Assembly (NCBI RefSeq): GCF_001746415.1
Contig: NZ_MEHJ01000001.1
Span: 1,489,001-1,553,000, forward strand
Direction of reading: 5' to 3'
DNA: 64,000 bases
Source: Streptomyces agglomeratus
Lineage (GTDB): Bacteria; Actinomycetota; Actinomycetes; Streptomycetales; Streptomycetaceae
Positions within the stretch are counted from its first letter, which is position 1, and every line of letters starts with the position of its first letter. Below the pieces are notes generated by a model. The model did no database searches and was not told the origin of the DNA. It worked only from the letters and a program-made list of their open reading frames with translations. Shown piece after piece: positions 21,851-31,000 of this stretch. The position numbers and the translations under genes are program-made.

Positions 21851-23317
21851 ATGCCGTCGAGCACGGTCGTCATCGGGGTGGACAGCTCTACGCAGTCGAC
21901 GAAGGCGGCGTTCGTCGACGCCGCGACGGGCCGGCTGCTGGCGGTGGGACGGGCGCCGCACCGGGTCACCGGCGAGGCGGGGGCGCGCGAGAGCGACCCG
22001 GAGGAGTGGTGGCGGGCGCTGGGCGAAGCGGTCGCCGCGGGCCTGCGGGAGTCGGGGGCGGCGGCCTCGGCCGTCACCGGCATCGCGGTCGCCGGCCAGC
22101 AGCACGGACTGGTCGTCCTCGACGACGCGGGACGGCCGCTGCGTCCCGCCCTGCTGTGGAACGACACCCGTTCGGCTCCGCAGGCCACCGCCCTCACCGC
22201 GGCGCTCGGCGGCCCGGCCGCGTGGACGGCACGCACGGGGTCCGTACCGGTCGCCTCCATGACGGCGGCGAAGTGGCAGTGGCTGCGTGAGCACGAGCCG
22301 TACGCCGCCGAGTCCGCCGCCGCCGTGCGCCTCCCGCACGACTTCCTCACCGAGCGGCTGGCGGGGGTGGCGGCAACCGACCCGGGTGACGCCTCGGGCA
22401 CCTGCTGGTACTCCACCGCGACCGGCGCGTACGACCCCGGACTCCTCGGCCTGGCCGGCCTGGACGAGAATCTGCTGCCGCCCGTGGTCCCGACCGGCGC
22501 CACGCGCGTCGGCTCCCTCACACGCGGGGCGGCCGCGCTTCTCGGGCTGCCCGCCGGGATCGCCGTCGCGGCCGGCACGGGAGACAACATGGCGGCGGCG
22601 GTGGGGCTGGGCCTCGGCGGCGCGGGGCTGCTGGACCATCCGGTCCTCAGTCTGGGCACCTCGGGCACGGTGTTCGCGGCGACCCGCACCCGGCCGGCGT
22701 CACCCGCCCTGGCCGGTTTCGCGGCCACCGACGGTACGTACCTGCCGCTCGCCTGCACCCTGAACTGCACGCTCGCGGTCGACAAGGTCGCGGCGCTGCT
22801 GGGCCTGGACCGTGACGACGCCGCGCCGGGCGGCGAGGCGGTGCTCCTGCCGTACCTCGACGGCGAGCGCACCCCCGATCTGCCCGCCGCCTCAGGGCTC
22901 CTGACGGGCCTGCGCCACGACACGACCCCCCAGCAGCTCCTGGGCGCGGCGTACGAGGGAGCGGCGGTCACGGTGCTGCGGGCCCTCGACGAGGTACTGC
23001 GCGCGTGCGGCCTGGACCCCGCCGATCCGGACGTCGCGTCGCGGCCGCTGCGCCTGGTCGGGGGCGGGGCGCGGGGGCGTACCTGGGTGGAGACGGTACG
23101 CCGCCTGTCCGGACGCCCGCTGCTGATCCCGGAGACGGGGGAACTCGTCGCGCTGGGCGCGGCGGCGCTCGCCGCGGGGGCGGTGAGCGGGCGGGACGCG
23201 GTGGCGGTCGCGAGCGAGTGGGGCGCGGGTGGGGGCACGGAAGTGCCCCCACTGGAGCGCGATCTCGCCACGTGGCACCGCGTCACGTCGGTACTCGCCG
23301 GCCTGGTCGACGGCTGA
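21851..23317 (+). CDS. xylB: Xylulokinase
   Basis: A 488-residue FGGY-family kinase that phosphorylates D-xylulose to xylulose-5-phosphate for the pentose phosphate pathway. The N-terminal phosphate-binding loop [12 protein letters not shown] (residues 7-18) and the substrate segment [12 protein letters not shown] fit xylulokinases. The Asp in [11 protein letters not shown] (about residue 244) is the expected catalytic base and [11 protein letters not shown] is the adenosine site. It is divergent from xylA, so the isomerase and kinase are presumably induced together. Confidence 0.96.
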   Translation: MPSSTVVIGVDSSTQSTKAAFVDAATGRLLAVGRAPHRVTGEAGARESDPEEWWRALGEAVAAGLRESGAAASAVTGIAVAGQQHGLVVLDDAGRPLRPALLWNDTRSAPQATALTAALGGPAAWTARTGSVPVASMTAAKWQWLREHEPYAAESAAAVRLPHDFLTERLAGVAATDPGDASGTCWYSTATGAYDPGLLGLAGLDENLLPPVVPTGATRVGSLTRGAAALLGLPAGIAVAAGTGDNMAAAVGLGLGGAGLLDHPVLSLGTSGTVFAATRTRPASPALAGFAATDGTYLPLACTLNCTLAVDKVAALLGLDRDDAAPGGEAVLLPYLDGERTPDLPAASGLLTGLRHDTTPQQLLGAAYEGAAVTVLRALDEVLRACGLDPADPDVASRPLRLVGGGARGRTWVETVRRLSGRPLLIPETGELVALGAAALAAGAVSGRDAVAVASEWGAGGGTEVPPLERDLATWHRVTSVLAGLVDG

Positions 23318-23360
23318 ACCGCCGGCTGGGGGACGTGGCCCCGCGCGGCGCGCCGCCCGG

Positions 23361-23401
23361 CCCCTGCCCGCCCTTCCCCACCGGGGCGGGGCGGGTAGGG
23401 G
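23361..23401. terminator. Bidirectional hairpin between xylB and the methyltransferase gene
   Basis: CCCCT(G)CCCGCCC and CCCC arms pair with the mirrored G-rich sequence, about 16 of 19 positions, around a short loop. It lies between two convergent stops. Confidence 0.6.
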
Positions 23402-23452
23402 AAAGCCCGCAGGACCGCCCCCGCCTCCCCCTCCGGCGAAGTGGTCCCGCCG

Positions 23453-24262
23453 TCAGAGCTTGCGGGCCACGCCCGTGTACCCCGGGATCGGGTCGTCACC
23501 CGCGACCGGTATCACTTCACCGAGCTCGGGACGCCACTCGGCGGCCAGCGACACACCCGGCTCGACGAGCTCGAAGCCGTTGAAGAACTCGGCGAACTCC
23601 GCGCGCGAGCGGGGCCGCAGCGTGAGCCCCCTCGCGGAGTACAACGCCGCCGCCTTCGCCGCACCCTCCGGATCGAAGTCGCCGGTGACGTGCGACAGGA
23701 CCAGGTAACTGCCGGGCGCCAAGCGGTCCATGAGCCGGTTCACCAGCGCCTGCGCGCCGTCCTCGTCGCCCACGAAGTGCAGCAGCGCGACGAGCGACAG
23801 GGCGACCGGCTTCGTGAAGTCGAGCGTCTTGCCCGCCCGCTCCAGGATCACGTCGGGTTCACGGGCGTCCGCCTGGATGTACTCGGTCGCGCCCTCCGGC
23901 GTGGAACGCAGCAGCGCCTCCGCGTGGGCGAGCACGATAGGGTCGTTGTCGCAGTAGACGATGCGCGCGTCGGGTGCGGTGCGCTGGGCGATCTGGTGGA
24001 GGTTCGGCTCGGTCGGTATGCCCGTGCCGATGTCGAGGAACTGACGTACGCCGTTCTCAGCGAGCCATCGCGTGGCGCGGTGCATGAACGCCCGGTTGAC
24101 CCGCGCCATGTCACGCCCCCGCGCGTCGAGTGTGAGGAGCTGACGTGCCATCTCCTCGTCGACCGGGTAGTTGTCCTTGCCGCCCAGGAACCAGTCGTAC
24201 ATGCGCGCCGGGTGCGGCTTGCTCGTGTCGATCTCGACGGCGGTGCGGTCTTGCCCGGTCAT
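23453..24262 (-). CDS. SAM-dependent methyltransferase, DUF574/S-adenosyl methyltransferase family
   Basis: About 269 residues. Actinobacterial family with conserved N-terminus ([17 protein letters not shown]), a SAM-binding loop [13 protein letters not shown] (about residues 75-87) and the second SAM contact [13 protein letters not shown]. Streptomyces genomes have many copies; the substrate is not known. I chose the ATG at 24262 because GGAG lies six bases upstream; the ATG at 24274 is possible too. It lies downstream of the DUF397/XRE pair on the same strand, 132 bases away. Confidence 0.85.
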   Translation of the reverse strand: MTGQDRTAVEIDTSKPHPARMYDWFLGGKDNYPVDEEMARQLLTLDARGRDMARVNRAFMHRATRWLAENGVRQFLDIGTGIPTEPNLHQIAQRTAPDARIVYCDNDPIVLAHAEALLRSTPEGATEYIQADAREPDVILERAGKTLDFTKPVALSLVALLHFVGDEDGAQALVNRLMDRLAPGSYLVLSHVTGDFDPEGAAKAAALYSARGLTLRPRSRAEFAEFFNGFELVEPGVSLAAEWRPELGEVIPVAGDDPIPGYTGVARKL

Positions 24263-24394
24263 ACGGCGCTCCATGGGTCGCGGTGGACGGTGAACAGCGG
24301 ATCTGAACGACGAACGGTGATCAGTGAACGGTGGGGACGGCCGGTGCGTTCCAAGATCCGGCCCCGACTGCGACTTTCGTACGACGCGTACGAC

Positions 24395-24631
24395 TCAGGT
24401 GAGCAGGAAGTCGGCCTGCCCGGCCTTCGCTCCCCGGATGAACGCGGCGATCTCTCCTGGGGTGTAGATCAGCGCCGGCCCCTCGGGATCGGCGGACTGG
24501 CGTACGGCGACCCTGCCGTCAGCGAGCTTCATGGCCTCGATGCAGTTGCCGCCGTTGCCGCCGCTCCAGGGCTTGTACCAGCCCTCCGCGGGCAGGTCGT
24601 TCGCGGGCATGCCGTTGTATATCGGGTCCAT
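24395..24631 (-). CDS. DUF397 domain protein
   Basis: A 78-residue DUF397 protein. The typical features are WYKPWSGGNGGNCIE (residues 18-32) and the C-terminal TPGEIAAFIRGAKAGQ. Such proteins are nearly always next to an XRE/DUF5753 regulator and are thought to act with it in development-linked control in Streptomyces. The start codon lies one base after the stop of the regulator, and its AAGGAG ribosome site is inside the end of that gene, so translation is coupled. Confidence 0.92.
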   Translation of the reverse strand: MDPIYNGMPANDLPAEGWYKPWSGGNGGNCIEAMKLADGRVAVRQSADPEGPALIYTPGEIAAFIRGAKAGQADFLLT

Positions 24632-24632
24632 C

Positions 24633-25502
24633 TCACAGCTCCTTGCGGAGATTCCTGAGGATCTCCTTTGTGCGTTGTGCAGTCGCGGCCTGAGCCGCCA
24701 TGCGGTCCATGACCTCCAGGTGGGCAGCCACCTCGGGGCGCGCGTCGAGGTAGACGGCGCCGGTCAGGTACTCGCTGTAGACCATGTCCGGGAGTTCCGG
24801 CACGGCGAAGCGGAAGAGGACGAAGGGGCCGTAGGTGCCGGGATGGTGTCCCGTGGCGAACTCGGCGATCTGGAGGGTGACGTTGGGCATCTCGACGGCC
24901 TCCAGAAGCCGGTCGATCTGCTCCCCCAGCACGTTCGGGCTGCCCACCGGACGGCGCAGGACCGTCTCGTCCATGACGACCCAGAACTTCGGGGCGTCGG
25001 GGCGATTGAGAAGACTCTGACGCTCCATACGCAGGGCGACATGCCGCTCGATGGCTTCGTCGGCGTCCGCGCCGCGCCGGCCGACGGCTCCACCGCGCAG
25101 GATGGCGCGGGCGTAGCTCTCGGTCTGGAGGAGGCCCGGGACGAACTGCGGCTCGTACGCCCTGATGAGCGACGCGGCGCCCTCCAGGCTGACGTACATG
25201 CTGAACCAGTCGGGGAGGATGCCGTGGAACCGCTGCCACCAGCCCGGCTTGTTCGCCTCCTCGGCCAGCTCGACGAAGGAGTCGATGTCTTCGGCGGTGT
25301 GTCCGTACGCCTGCAACAGCAGCTGTACGTACGGGATCTTGAGCGCGACCTCGGCCGTCTCCATCCTGCGGATGGTGGCCGGGGTGACGCGGAGCACCTT
25401 GGCGGCCTCGTCGCGGCTCAGCCCGGCTCTCTCGCGCAGATCCAGCAGGCGTCTGCCGAGGACGACCTGACCCACCGTCGGGGCGGACCGCGGTTCACTC
25501 AC
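24633..25502 (-). CDS. XRE family regulator with DUF5753 domain
   Basis: A 289-residue regulator with an N-terminal helix-turn-helix (about residues 14-65; GLSRDEAAKVLRVTPATIRRM) and a C-terminal DUF5753 domain (about 100-275; PQFVPGLLQTESYARAIL is typical). This is the BldB/AbaA-neighbourhood type common in Streptomyces. The GTG at 25502 is preceded by GGGGAGG at good spacing and begins just before the domain; the open frame upstream to 25598 is not needed. It forms a two-gene unit with the DUF397 protein and diverges from the ATP-binding protein gene, whose product may belong to the same circuit. Confidence 0.9.
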   Translation of the reverse strand: MSEPRSAPTVGQVVLGRRLLDLRERAGLSRDEAAKVLRVTPATIRRMETAEVALKIPYVQLLLQAYGHTAEDIDSFVELAEEANKPGWWQRFHGILPDWFSMYVSLEGAASLIRAYEPQFVPGLLQTESYARAILRGGAVGRRGADADEAIERHVALRMERQSLLNRPDAPKFWVVMDETVLRRPVGSPNVLGEQIDRLLEAVEMPNVTLQIAEFATGHHPGTYGPFVLFRFAVPELPDMVYSEYLTGAVYLDARPEVAAHLEVMDRMAAQAATAQRTKEILRNLRKEL

Positions 25503-25712
25503 TTCAGAGACCTCCCCGGTGGGCTGTTGCGAGCAGTGTGCCACGCGGTCGCGACCAAAGAAACGACACTCTGCAATTTTCATAGTGCCCCTTGCCAAGT
25601 GTCGCGTTCAGAGGGAGAGTTGCGCGGTGAACCAGTTCACGCGGATGCCGCGAGCTGCCCACCGGTGGGGACGCAGCTTGTACGGCGCTGCCCCCACCGT
25701 GAGGAATCGCTC

Positions 25713-26153
25713 GTGGCACCAGGCACTGCGCTCGTACCCCGGCTCATGGACCGGTGCCGGGGAACGGACATACGCCGGTACGGGTTCGAGCTGCCGGGGC
25801 GACCGGAGTTCGTCTCCTCGGCACGCCGGCTGACGAGGCAGCAGCTCGCACGGTGGGACGTCGACGAGGACACCTGCGACACCGCGACACTGATCATTTC
25901 CGAGCTGTTCACCAATGCCGTACTGCACACCGCGAGCGAACTGGTCGTGTGCGAACTGCGCGACAGCGACGGCCGCCTGCGCGTCGCCGTCAAGGACCAG
26001 GGGCTGCGCCCCACCGGACCCCGGCTGCGCCAGGCGGGCGACGAGGAGCACGGGCGCGGGCTGCAACTCGTCGACACGCTGAGCAGCTTCTGGGGAACGC
26101 GCGACGCAGCGGACGGTCCCGGACGCATCGTCTGGGCGGAGCTTCCTTGCTGA
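25713..26153 (+). CDS. ATP-binding protein, anti-sigma-factor/RsbW-like (HATPase_c_2)
   Basis: A 146-residue GHKL-fold protein. The N box ISELFTNAVLHT (about residues 67-78) and G2-type box HGRGLQLVDTLSS bind ATP; there is no dimerisation or phosphoacceptor domain, so it is not a complete histidine kinase. Streptomyces has many such stand-alone proteins next to DUF397/XRE genes, and they are presumed anti-sigma kinases or their remnants. The GTG at 25713 has GAGGA seven bases upstream; ATG at 25746 is the alternative. The partner sigma factor or antagonist is not in the window. Confidence 0.82.
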   Translation: MAPGTALVPRLMDRCRGTDIRRYGFELPGRPEFVSSARRLTRQQLARWDVDEDTCDTATLIISELFTNAVLHTASELVVCELRDSDGRLRVAVKDQGLRPTGPRLRQAGDEEHGRGLQLVDTLSSFWGTRDAADGPGRIVWAELPC

Positions 26154-26161
26154 GGTCCGTG

Positions 26162-26644
26162 ATGACCGGCCTGCCGGGCGGCCGCCTGTCGCGCGGGCGC
26201 CGCCACGACGGCGGCGCGGGTCTGGACAGCGCGTCGCGGGTCGAGCCGCGGCCCCACAACGGCGTGCACGGCGACGTTCAGGGCCCCGGACGCGTCCTCC
26301 TGCCCGTACCGCCCGGCCTGTCCGCACCGCTCGGCTGCGACGCGGTGGGGGTTCCCGCGCGGCACGGGTTGCGGATGATGGCCCATCTGTCCCGGCCGGG
26401 ATGCGTCTTCTCCGACGCCGACCGGTGGTGGTGGATCGTGCCCGCCGAGTCGGATCTCGGACTGCTCTGGCCGCAGCCCGCCCGTTACGTCTCCGGGGCG
26501 TACGTACCCGCGACGCGTCCGCGTCTGATCCACACACCGGAAGGCAGCGCGCCGTACACGCCGCCGATTCCGCTCTACCTGATGGTCTGCCGGGTCGCGG
26601 GCATCGCTCCGGCGTGGTCCACTGTGCCGCATCAGGGGGCCTGA
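26162..26644 (+). CDS. Conserved hypothetical protein
   Basis: A 160-residue protein of unknown function. The conserved-looking core begins with LRMMAHLSRPGCVF and contains a Trp-rich stretch, RWWWIVPAESD, and later PYTPPIPLYLMVCR. I recall similar small proteins in Streptomyces, often near regulatory genes, but no function. The first 50 residues are low-complexity and basic, so the real start may be further downstream. It follows the ATP-binding protein gene by 8 bases and is probably co-transcribed. Confidence 0.6.
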   Translation: MTGLPGGRLSRGRRHDGGAGLDSASRVEPRPHNGVHGDVQGPGRVLLPVPPGLSAPLGCDAVGVPARHGLRMMAHLSRPGCVFSDADRWWWIVPAESDLGLLWPQPARYVSGAYVPATRPRLIHTPEGSAPYTPPIPLYLMVCRVAGIAPAWSTVPHQGA

Positions 26645-26759
26645 CCGCCCGCGTGCGAGCGACCGTTCCGGCGTCGCACCCCGGACAGCGCATGCCGTGG
26701 CGCGCGTCAACTCCCGAGTCCCGGGTCCGGCCAGCCCCCAGGGGAGGAATCTCCGCGCC

Positions 26760-28028
26760 ATGAACACACCCACGTCACGCGGGCGCGCCCTGCGCGCCCT
26801 GACCGCCGTCGCCCTCGCGATCGGCACGGTCCTCGCCTCCGGACCGCCCTCCACGGCACGGCCCTCCGCGGCCCGGCCCTCCCCGTCGCCCGGGAGCACC
26901 GCTCCGGGCAGGACGCCCGTCGTCACGTGGGCCGCGAGCACGGACCGGCTGTCCACCGCGGGCGCCGCCCCCGAGCGTACGTACCGGCTCGTCGTGCGCA
27001 CCAGCGCCGGCGGCAGCGGGCTGCGAATCCGGCTGTCCAACGCCTTCGGCACCCGTCCGGTGACCTTCGGCCGCGCGTACGCGGGGCTGCGGGCCACCGG
27101 CGCCGCCCTGGTCCCCGGCACGAACCGGCCCCTGTCCTTCGCCGGATCGCCTTCCGTGACCGTTCCGCCCGGCGGATCGGTCCAGAGCGATCCGCTGCCG
27201 GGCGCGGTCCGGCCGGGGTCCGACCTGGCCGTCAGCCTGTACGTGCGCAGCGCGGGCGGCGTCGCCACCGGACACAAGATGGCCCTCCAGACGTCGTACA
27301 CCGCCCCTGCGGGTGACCATGCCGCCGACGACTCAGGCACGCCGTACACGCAGCGGATGACGTCGTGGTTCTACCTCGACGCCGTGACGGTGGACGCCCG
27401 GCGCGGCACGGGCGCCGTCGCCACGCTCGGCGACTCGATCACCGACGGGGCCGTCTCCACCCGCGACACCAACCGGCGCTGGCCGGACTTCCTGGCGCGC
27501 AGGCTGGACGCCGATCCCGGCTCGCGCGTCAAGGGCGTCGCGAACGAGGGGATCTCGGGCAACAAGGTGCTCACGGACGGTTCCGGCGAGTGCGCGCTCA
27601 AGCGGCTCGACCGGGACGTTCTCTCGCAGGCCGGCGTGCGCACCATGGTGCTGCTCGAAGGGGTCAACGACATCAAGGCCGTCCCCGCGCCGACGGCCGC
27701 CGAACTCGTCGCCGCCTACGGGCAGATCATTGCCAGGGCGCACGCCGCGGGCGTGTGCGTCGTGGGGGCGACGGTCATGCCGTACGAAGGCTGGCGGGAG
27801 TGGACCCCGGCGGGCGAGGCCGTACGGCAGGAGGTCAATGCCTTCATCCGCGGCAGTGGCGCCTTCGACGCGGTGGCCGACTTCGACCGGGCCGTCCTGG
27901 ACCCGGCCGCGCCCTCCCGGATCCTTCCGGCGTACAACAGCGGCGACCATCTGCACCCCAACGACCTGGGGATGCGCACGATGGCCGACACCGTCGACCT
28001 GAGGAGCCTGCACTGTCGGAGGCGTTAG
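26760..28028 (+). CDS. Secreted SGNH/GDSL-type esterase or lipase
   Basis: A 422-residue exported hydrolase. After a signal peptide (residues 1-about 40) comes a beta-rich N-terminal domain and then the SGNH hydrolase fold: block I GDSITDG with nucleophile Ser226, block II around NEGISGN, block III EGVNDIK, and block V DHLHPND near residue 396-402 with the catalytic Asp/His pair. This two-domain layout is common in Streptomyces secreted GDSL proteins that deacetylate or de-esterify polysaccharides or lipids; the substrate is unknown. ATG 26760 fits with GGGGAGG 12 bases upstream. It ends just before the 23-bp repeat array. Confidence 0.88.
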   Translation: MNTPTSRGRALRALTAVALAIGTVLASGPPSTARPSAARPSPSPGSTAPGRTPVVTWAASTDRLSTAGAAPERTYRLVVRTSAGGSGLRIRLSNAFGTRPVTFGRAYAGLRATGAALVPGTNRPLSFAGSPSVTVPPGGSVQSDPLPGAVRPGSDLAVSLYVRSAGGVATGHKMALQTSYTAPAGDHAADDSGTPYTQRMTSWFYLDAVTVDARRGTGAVATLGDSITDGAVSTRDTNRRWPDFLARRLDADPGSRVKGVANEGISGNKVLTDGSGECALKRLDRDVLSQAGVRTMVLLEGVNDIKAVPAPTAAELVAAYGQIIARAHAAGVCVVGATVMPYEGWREWTPAGEAVRQEVNAFIRGSGAFDAVADFDRAVLDPAAPSRILPAYNSGDHLHPNDLGMRTMADTVDLRSLHCRRR

Positions 28029-28078
28029 CGCACCGGCGATTGGGGCCGTTCCCGTGAGGGGAGGGTCGTGCTTCGGAA

Positions 28079-28239
28079 GCATTCCTGGGAACGGTTTTGA
28101 AGCGTTCCCCGGAACAGCCCGAAGGCGTTCCGGGGAACAGCCCGAGAGCGTTCCCTGGAACGGTCCGAAAGCGCTCCCGGGAACGGCCCGAGAGCGCTCC
28201 GGGGAACGGTCCGAAGGTGTTCCCGTGAACGTTCCCCGA
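28079..28239. repeat. Array of seven 23-bp tandem units, each holding a GTTCC-N2-GGAAC-like palindrome
   Basis: Exact 23-bp periodicity with units starting at 28079, 28102, 28125, 28148, 28171, 28194 and 28217. Consensus is about GCGTTCCCGGGAACGGCCCGAAA; the TTCC...GAAC arms are kept in all units while the two central bases vary. It lies between the convergent stops of the GDSL gene (28028) and the LAL-type gene (28261). It could be a multi-hairpin terminator or a binding-site array. It is not a CRISPR because there are no spacers. Confidence 0.9.
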
Positions 28240-28260
28240 CCGTTCCCGCGTGCAGCCGGG

Positions 28261-30885
28261 TCAGAGCGAGCGCAGTGCCTCCCGGGCACGCCGTACCAGG
28301 CCGTCCGCGCTGCACTGTTCGGCGAGCTTCAGACCGCGGGTCAGTTCGCTCGCGGAACGTGCCGCGATGCCGTACTCGACCCGCGCCACGGCGTGTTCGT
28401 AGGCGCACGGGGAGCTTTCCAGGAACGCGACGGCCTTGGCCAGCAGTTCCACGGCCTGTTCGCCCTCCTCCAGGGCCGCCGCACAGCGCAGTGACTCCCC
28501 GATGGCGGTGTCCGTGCCGAAGCGCTCGGCGCGGTCCCGTACGTAGCCGACGAGAGCGGCGGCGCGGGCAGGGTCGTCGGCGGCCACCGCACGGGCGAGA
28601 TCGCTCGCCCAGGGCGCCATGACCCCGTTGTGCCGGCCGCGCGCGGTCAGCGCCTCGCCGGCCGCTTCGAGTTCCGCCACGGCTTCCTTGGTACGCCCCT
28701 GGGCGAGCAGCAGCCTTCCCCGTACGCACTGGGCGTCGGGAATGACGATCGACGACGGGTACGGCGGCGCGAACGCGTGGCGGTCGGCCGCCTCCTGGGC
28801 CGCGTCGATCCTGCCCCGCGCGAGCAGCGTGTCGATAAGCATGCACGCCGCGTCCCAGTGCATCGGCAGGCCGTTCCCGACGCGCTCCGCGAGGCGAAGG
28901 CTCTCGCGCAGATACATCTCCGCCCGGTCGAGCCTTCCGCGCCTGCGCTGGAGGTAGCCGACGAGGGCGTGGGCGAAGGCCAGGTGCCCGCCGCTCCAGC
29001 CGGAGATCTCGAAGGCGCGCAGTGCCTCGTCGAAGAGGCACTCGGCCCGGTCGAGCCGGTCGGCGAAGGCGTACGTGAGGCCGAGCAGGGCCGGCGGCTC
29101 GAAACCCCAGGCGGTGTTGGTCCAGCCGAGGCCCGGCGCGAGACCGCCGTCGAGCAGTGCCCGGTCGCAGATCTCGACGACCTCCTCCGCGTTCTCACCG
29201 CGTGCGGTGCCGTCGAAGGCCCTCAGTATGAGGAGCACGCGTTCGGAGTTGTCACGGCCGCGCAGCCCCTCGGCCATCTCGGCCAGGCGCCGGGAACGTC
29301 CCGGTCCGTCGTCCTCGGCGGACTGTACGCCCTCCCACAGGAAGTGCACGGCCTGGAGCCGCATCCGGGTGGGGCCGGGGGCGGTCCTGGCCACCTCGGC
29401 CGCGACCACCTCGGCGGCTTCCCGCGTCTGGTTGTTGTGCGTGAGCGCCTGGGACAGCCGGAAGACCGCGTCCACCCGCCGGCCGGCGTCCAGGCCCGGC
29501 ATGCCGAGGGCGGCCCGCAGGTGGCCGACGGTGGTGGCGGGGGAGGTCAAGAGGGTGGAGCAGCCCAGTTCGTACAGGACCTCGGCATGCACCTCCGGCA
29601 GCGGCGGCTCCTGGACGGCGCGTTCCAGACACCGCCTCGCGGCGTCCGGAGCACCGACGGCGAGGTGCTCGGAGGCGGCCTCGCGCAGCTGGGCGACAAG
29701 CTCCGGATCGTCGTCCGGGTGGACTTCGAGGAGGTGCCGGGCGGCGGCCGCCGGGCCCCGGCCCGCGCGGGTGACCGCCCAGGCGGCCAGGCCGTGCATG
29801 GCGGTGCGGGTGGCCGCGGGAATGGCCCGGTAGACGGCGCCCGCGATGAGCGGATGGACGAACTCCATCGGGTCCGTGCCCGCCAGGATGCGGGCAGCGC
29901 GCAGCCGTTCCGCGCAGTCCGCGGCCTGGTCGCCCGGCAGGCCGGCGAGTGCGGCGGCCAGGTCCAGCGAGATCTCCGTGCCGAGGATGGCCGCCGCCCA
30001 GGCAAACCGGGTGGTGGCGGTGCCCAGTTCCTCGAGCCGGGCGATCAGGCCGCTGCCGCGCGCGGAAGCACCGAGGGCGCGCAGGGCGCCCGCGGAGCCC
30101 TCGACCGGATCCAGGCGTTCGTCGCGCACCTTCGCGACGAGCTCCACCGTCTCGTAGAGGTTGCCGCCGGTGACGGCCCACACCTCGCGGCAGAACGGAT
30201 CGTCGGCGTGCTCGCCCAGGGCTGCCCGCGCGAGGCGCGCCACGGCGTCCGGCGTGAGCGCGCGCAGACTGACGCACCGGCCGGCGGCGGCCTCCATCGC
30301 CCGGATGAACTCCGCGGTGTCGCCGGTCGGTTCCTCGGTGCGGTACGCCATGACGACGAGTACGGGCAGGTCCTCGCGCTGGACGAAGGACGCCAGCCAG
30401 CCGAGGGTCTCCAGGTCGGACCAGTGCGCGTCGTCGACGATCAGGACCAGCGGCCGGTGCGTGTCCGCCAGGCGCAGCAGCAGGGCGTCCAGGCCGTCCC
30501 GGACGCCCTGGGGGTCGGCCTGTCCGCCGGGCGGCGCCACACCGAGCGCGGGGCCGATGATCTCGTACCCGTCGCCGAGCAGTTCCCTGGCGTCGACCGC
30601 GCCCGCCGGAGCGAGCGCGGGCTGGAGGAGTTGCCGTACGACGTGGAAGGGGACGGAGGTGACCGTCTCACCACCGCCTGCGGACCATACCGCGCACCGT
30701 CCGGCGGCGAGCCGCCGGATTTCGGACAGAAGCGCTGTCTTGCCGAGACCGGCCTCGCCGCTGCACACGAGAACCCCACCCGCGGGCGCGTCCGCGCAGA
30801 GCGCGTCGACAGCCTGTGCGGCGGCGGCGAGTTCCGTCTCGCGTTCCAGCAGCGGGACGGTGACCGGGTGCTCCGGGCCGGACAC
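28261..30885 (-). CDS. LAL-type (large LuxR-like) AAA regulator lacking the LuxR DNA-binding domain
   Basis: A STAND-ATPase of about 874 residues. Walker A GEAGLGKT is at residues 43-50, Walker B LVLIVDDAHWSD near 150, followed by a long helical TPR-like region. LAL regulators are usually 900-950 residues and end in a LuxR helix-turn-helix; here the protein stops at REALRSL, exactly where the helix-turn-helix would begin, and no such sequence follows in any frame. It may act as an ATPase without DNA binding or be a truncated gene. Of the possible starts (ATG 30891, ATG 30888, GTG 30885) only the GTG has normal spacing to GGGAGGG. The palindrome array begins 21 bases after its stop. Confidence 0.82.
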   Translation of the reverse strand: MSGPEHPVTVPLLERETELAAAAQAVDALCADAPAGGVLVCSGEAGLGKTALLSEIRRLAAGRCAVWSAGGGETVTSVPFHVVRQLLQPALAPAGAVDARELLGDGYEIIGPALGVAPPGGQADPQGVRDGLDALLLRLADTHRPLVLIVDDAHWSDLETLGWLASFVQREDLPVLVVMAYRTEEPTGDTAEFIRAMEAAAGRCVSLRALTPDAVARLARAALGEHADDPFCREVWAVTGGNLYETVELVAKVRDERLDPVEGSAGALRALGASARGSGLIARLEELGTATTRFAWAAAILGTEISLDLAAALAGLPGDQAADCAERLRAARILAGTDPMEFVHPLIAGAVYRAIPAATRTAMHGLAAWAVTRAGRGPAAAARHLLEVHPDDDPELVAQLREAASEHLAVGAPDAARRCLERAVQEPPLPEVHAEVLYELGCSTLLTSPATTVGHLRAALGMPGLDAGRRVDAVFRLSQALTHNNQTREAAEVVAAEVARTAPGPTRMRLQAVHFLWEGVQSAEDDGPGRSRRLAEMAEGLRGRDNSERVLLILRAFDGTARGENAEEVVEICDRALLDGGLAPGLGWTNTAWGFEPPALLGLTYAFADRLDRAECLFDEALRAFEISGWSGGHLAFAHALVGYLQRRRGRLDRAEMYLRESLRLAERVGNGLPMHWDAACMLIDTLLARGRIDAAQEAADRHAFAPPYPSSIVIPDAQCVRGRLLLAQGRTKEAVAELEAAGEALTARGRHNGVMAPWASDLARAVAADDPARAAALVGYVRDRAERFGTDTAIGESLRCAAALEEGEQAVELLAKAVAFLESSPCAYEHAVARVEYGIAARSASELTRGLKLAEQCSADGLVRRAREALRSL

Positions 30886-31000
30886 CATCATCCCTCCCAA
30901 ACCATGGCGGACCTCGAGCGTAGCCCGGCGGCGCCGAGGGTGGAATCGTTCCGCGCACTTTGGTCCGGTACGAGTGAACGAGCGTTACCTGGTGGCCCCG

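Noticed and set aside
21763..23499. Extension of the xylA frame antisense to xylB
   Set aside because: xylA has a well-placed start at 21762; the upstream part is a composition shadow of xylB.
28079..28239. Possible CRISPR array
   Set aside because: Units are contiguous 23-mers without spacers, and no cas gene is near.
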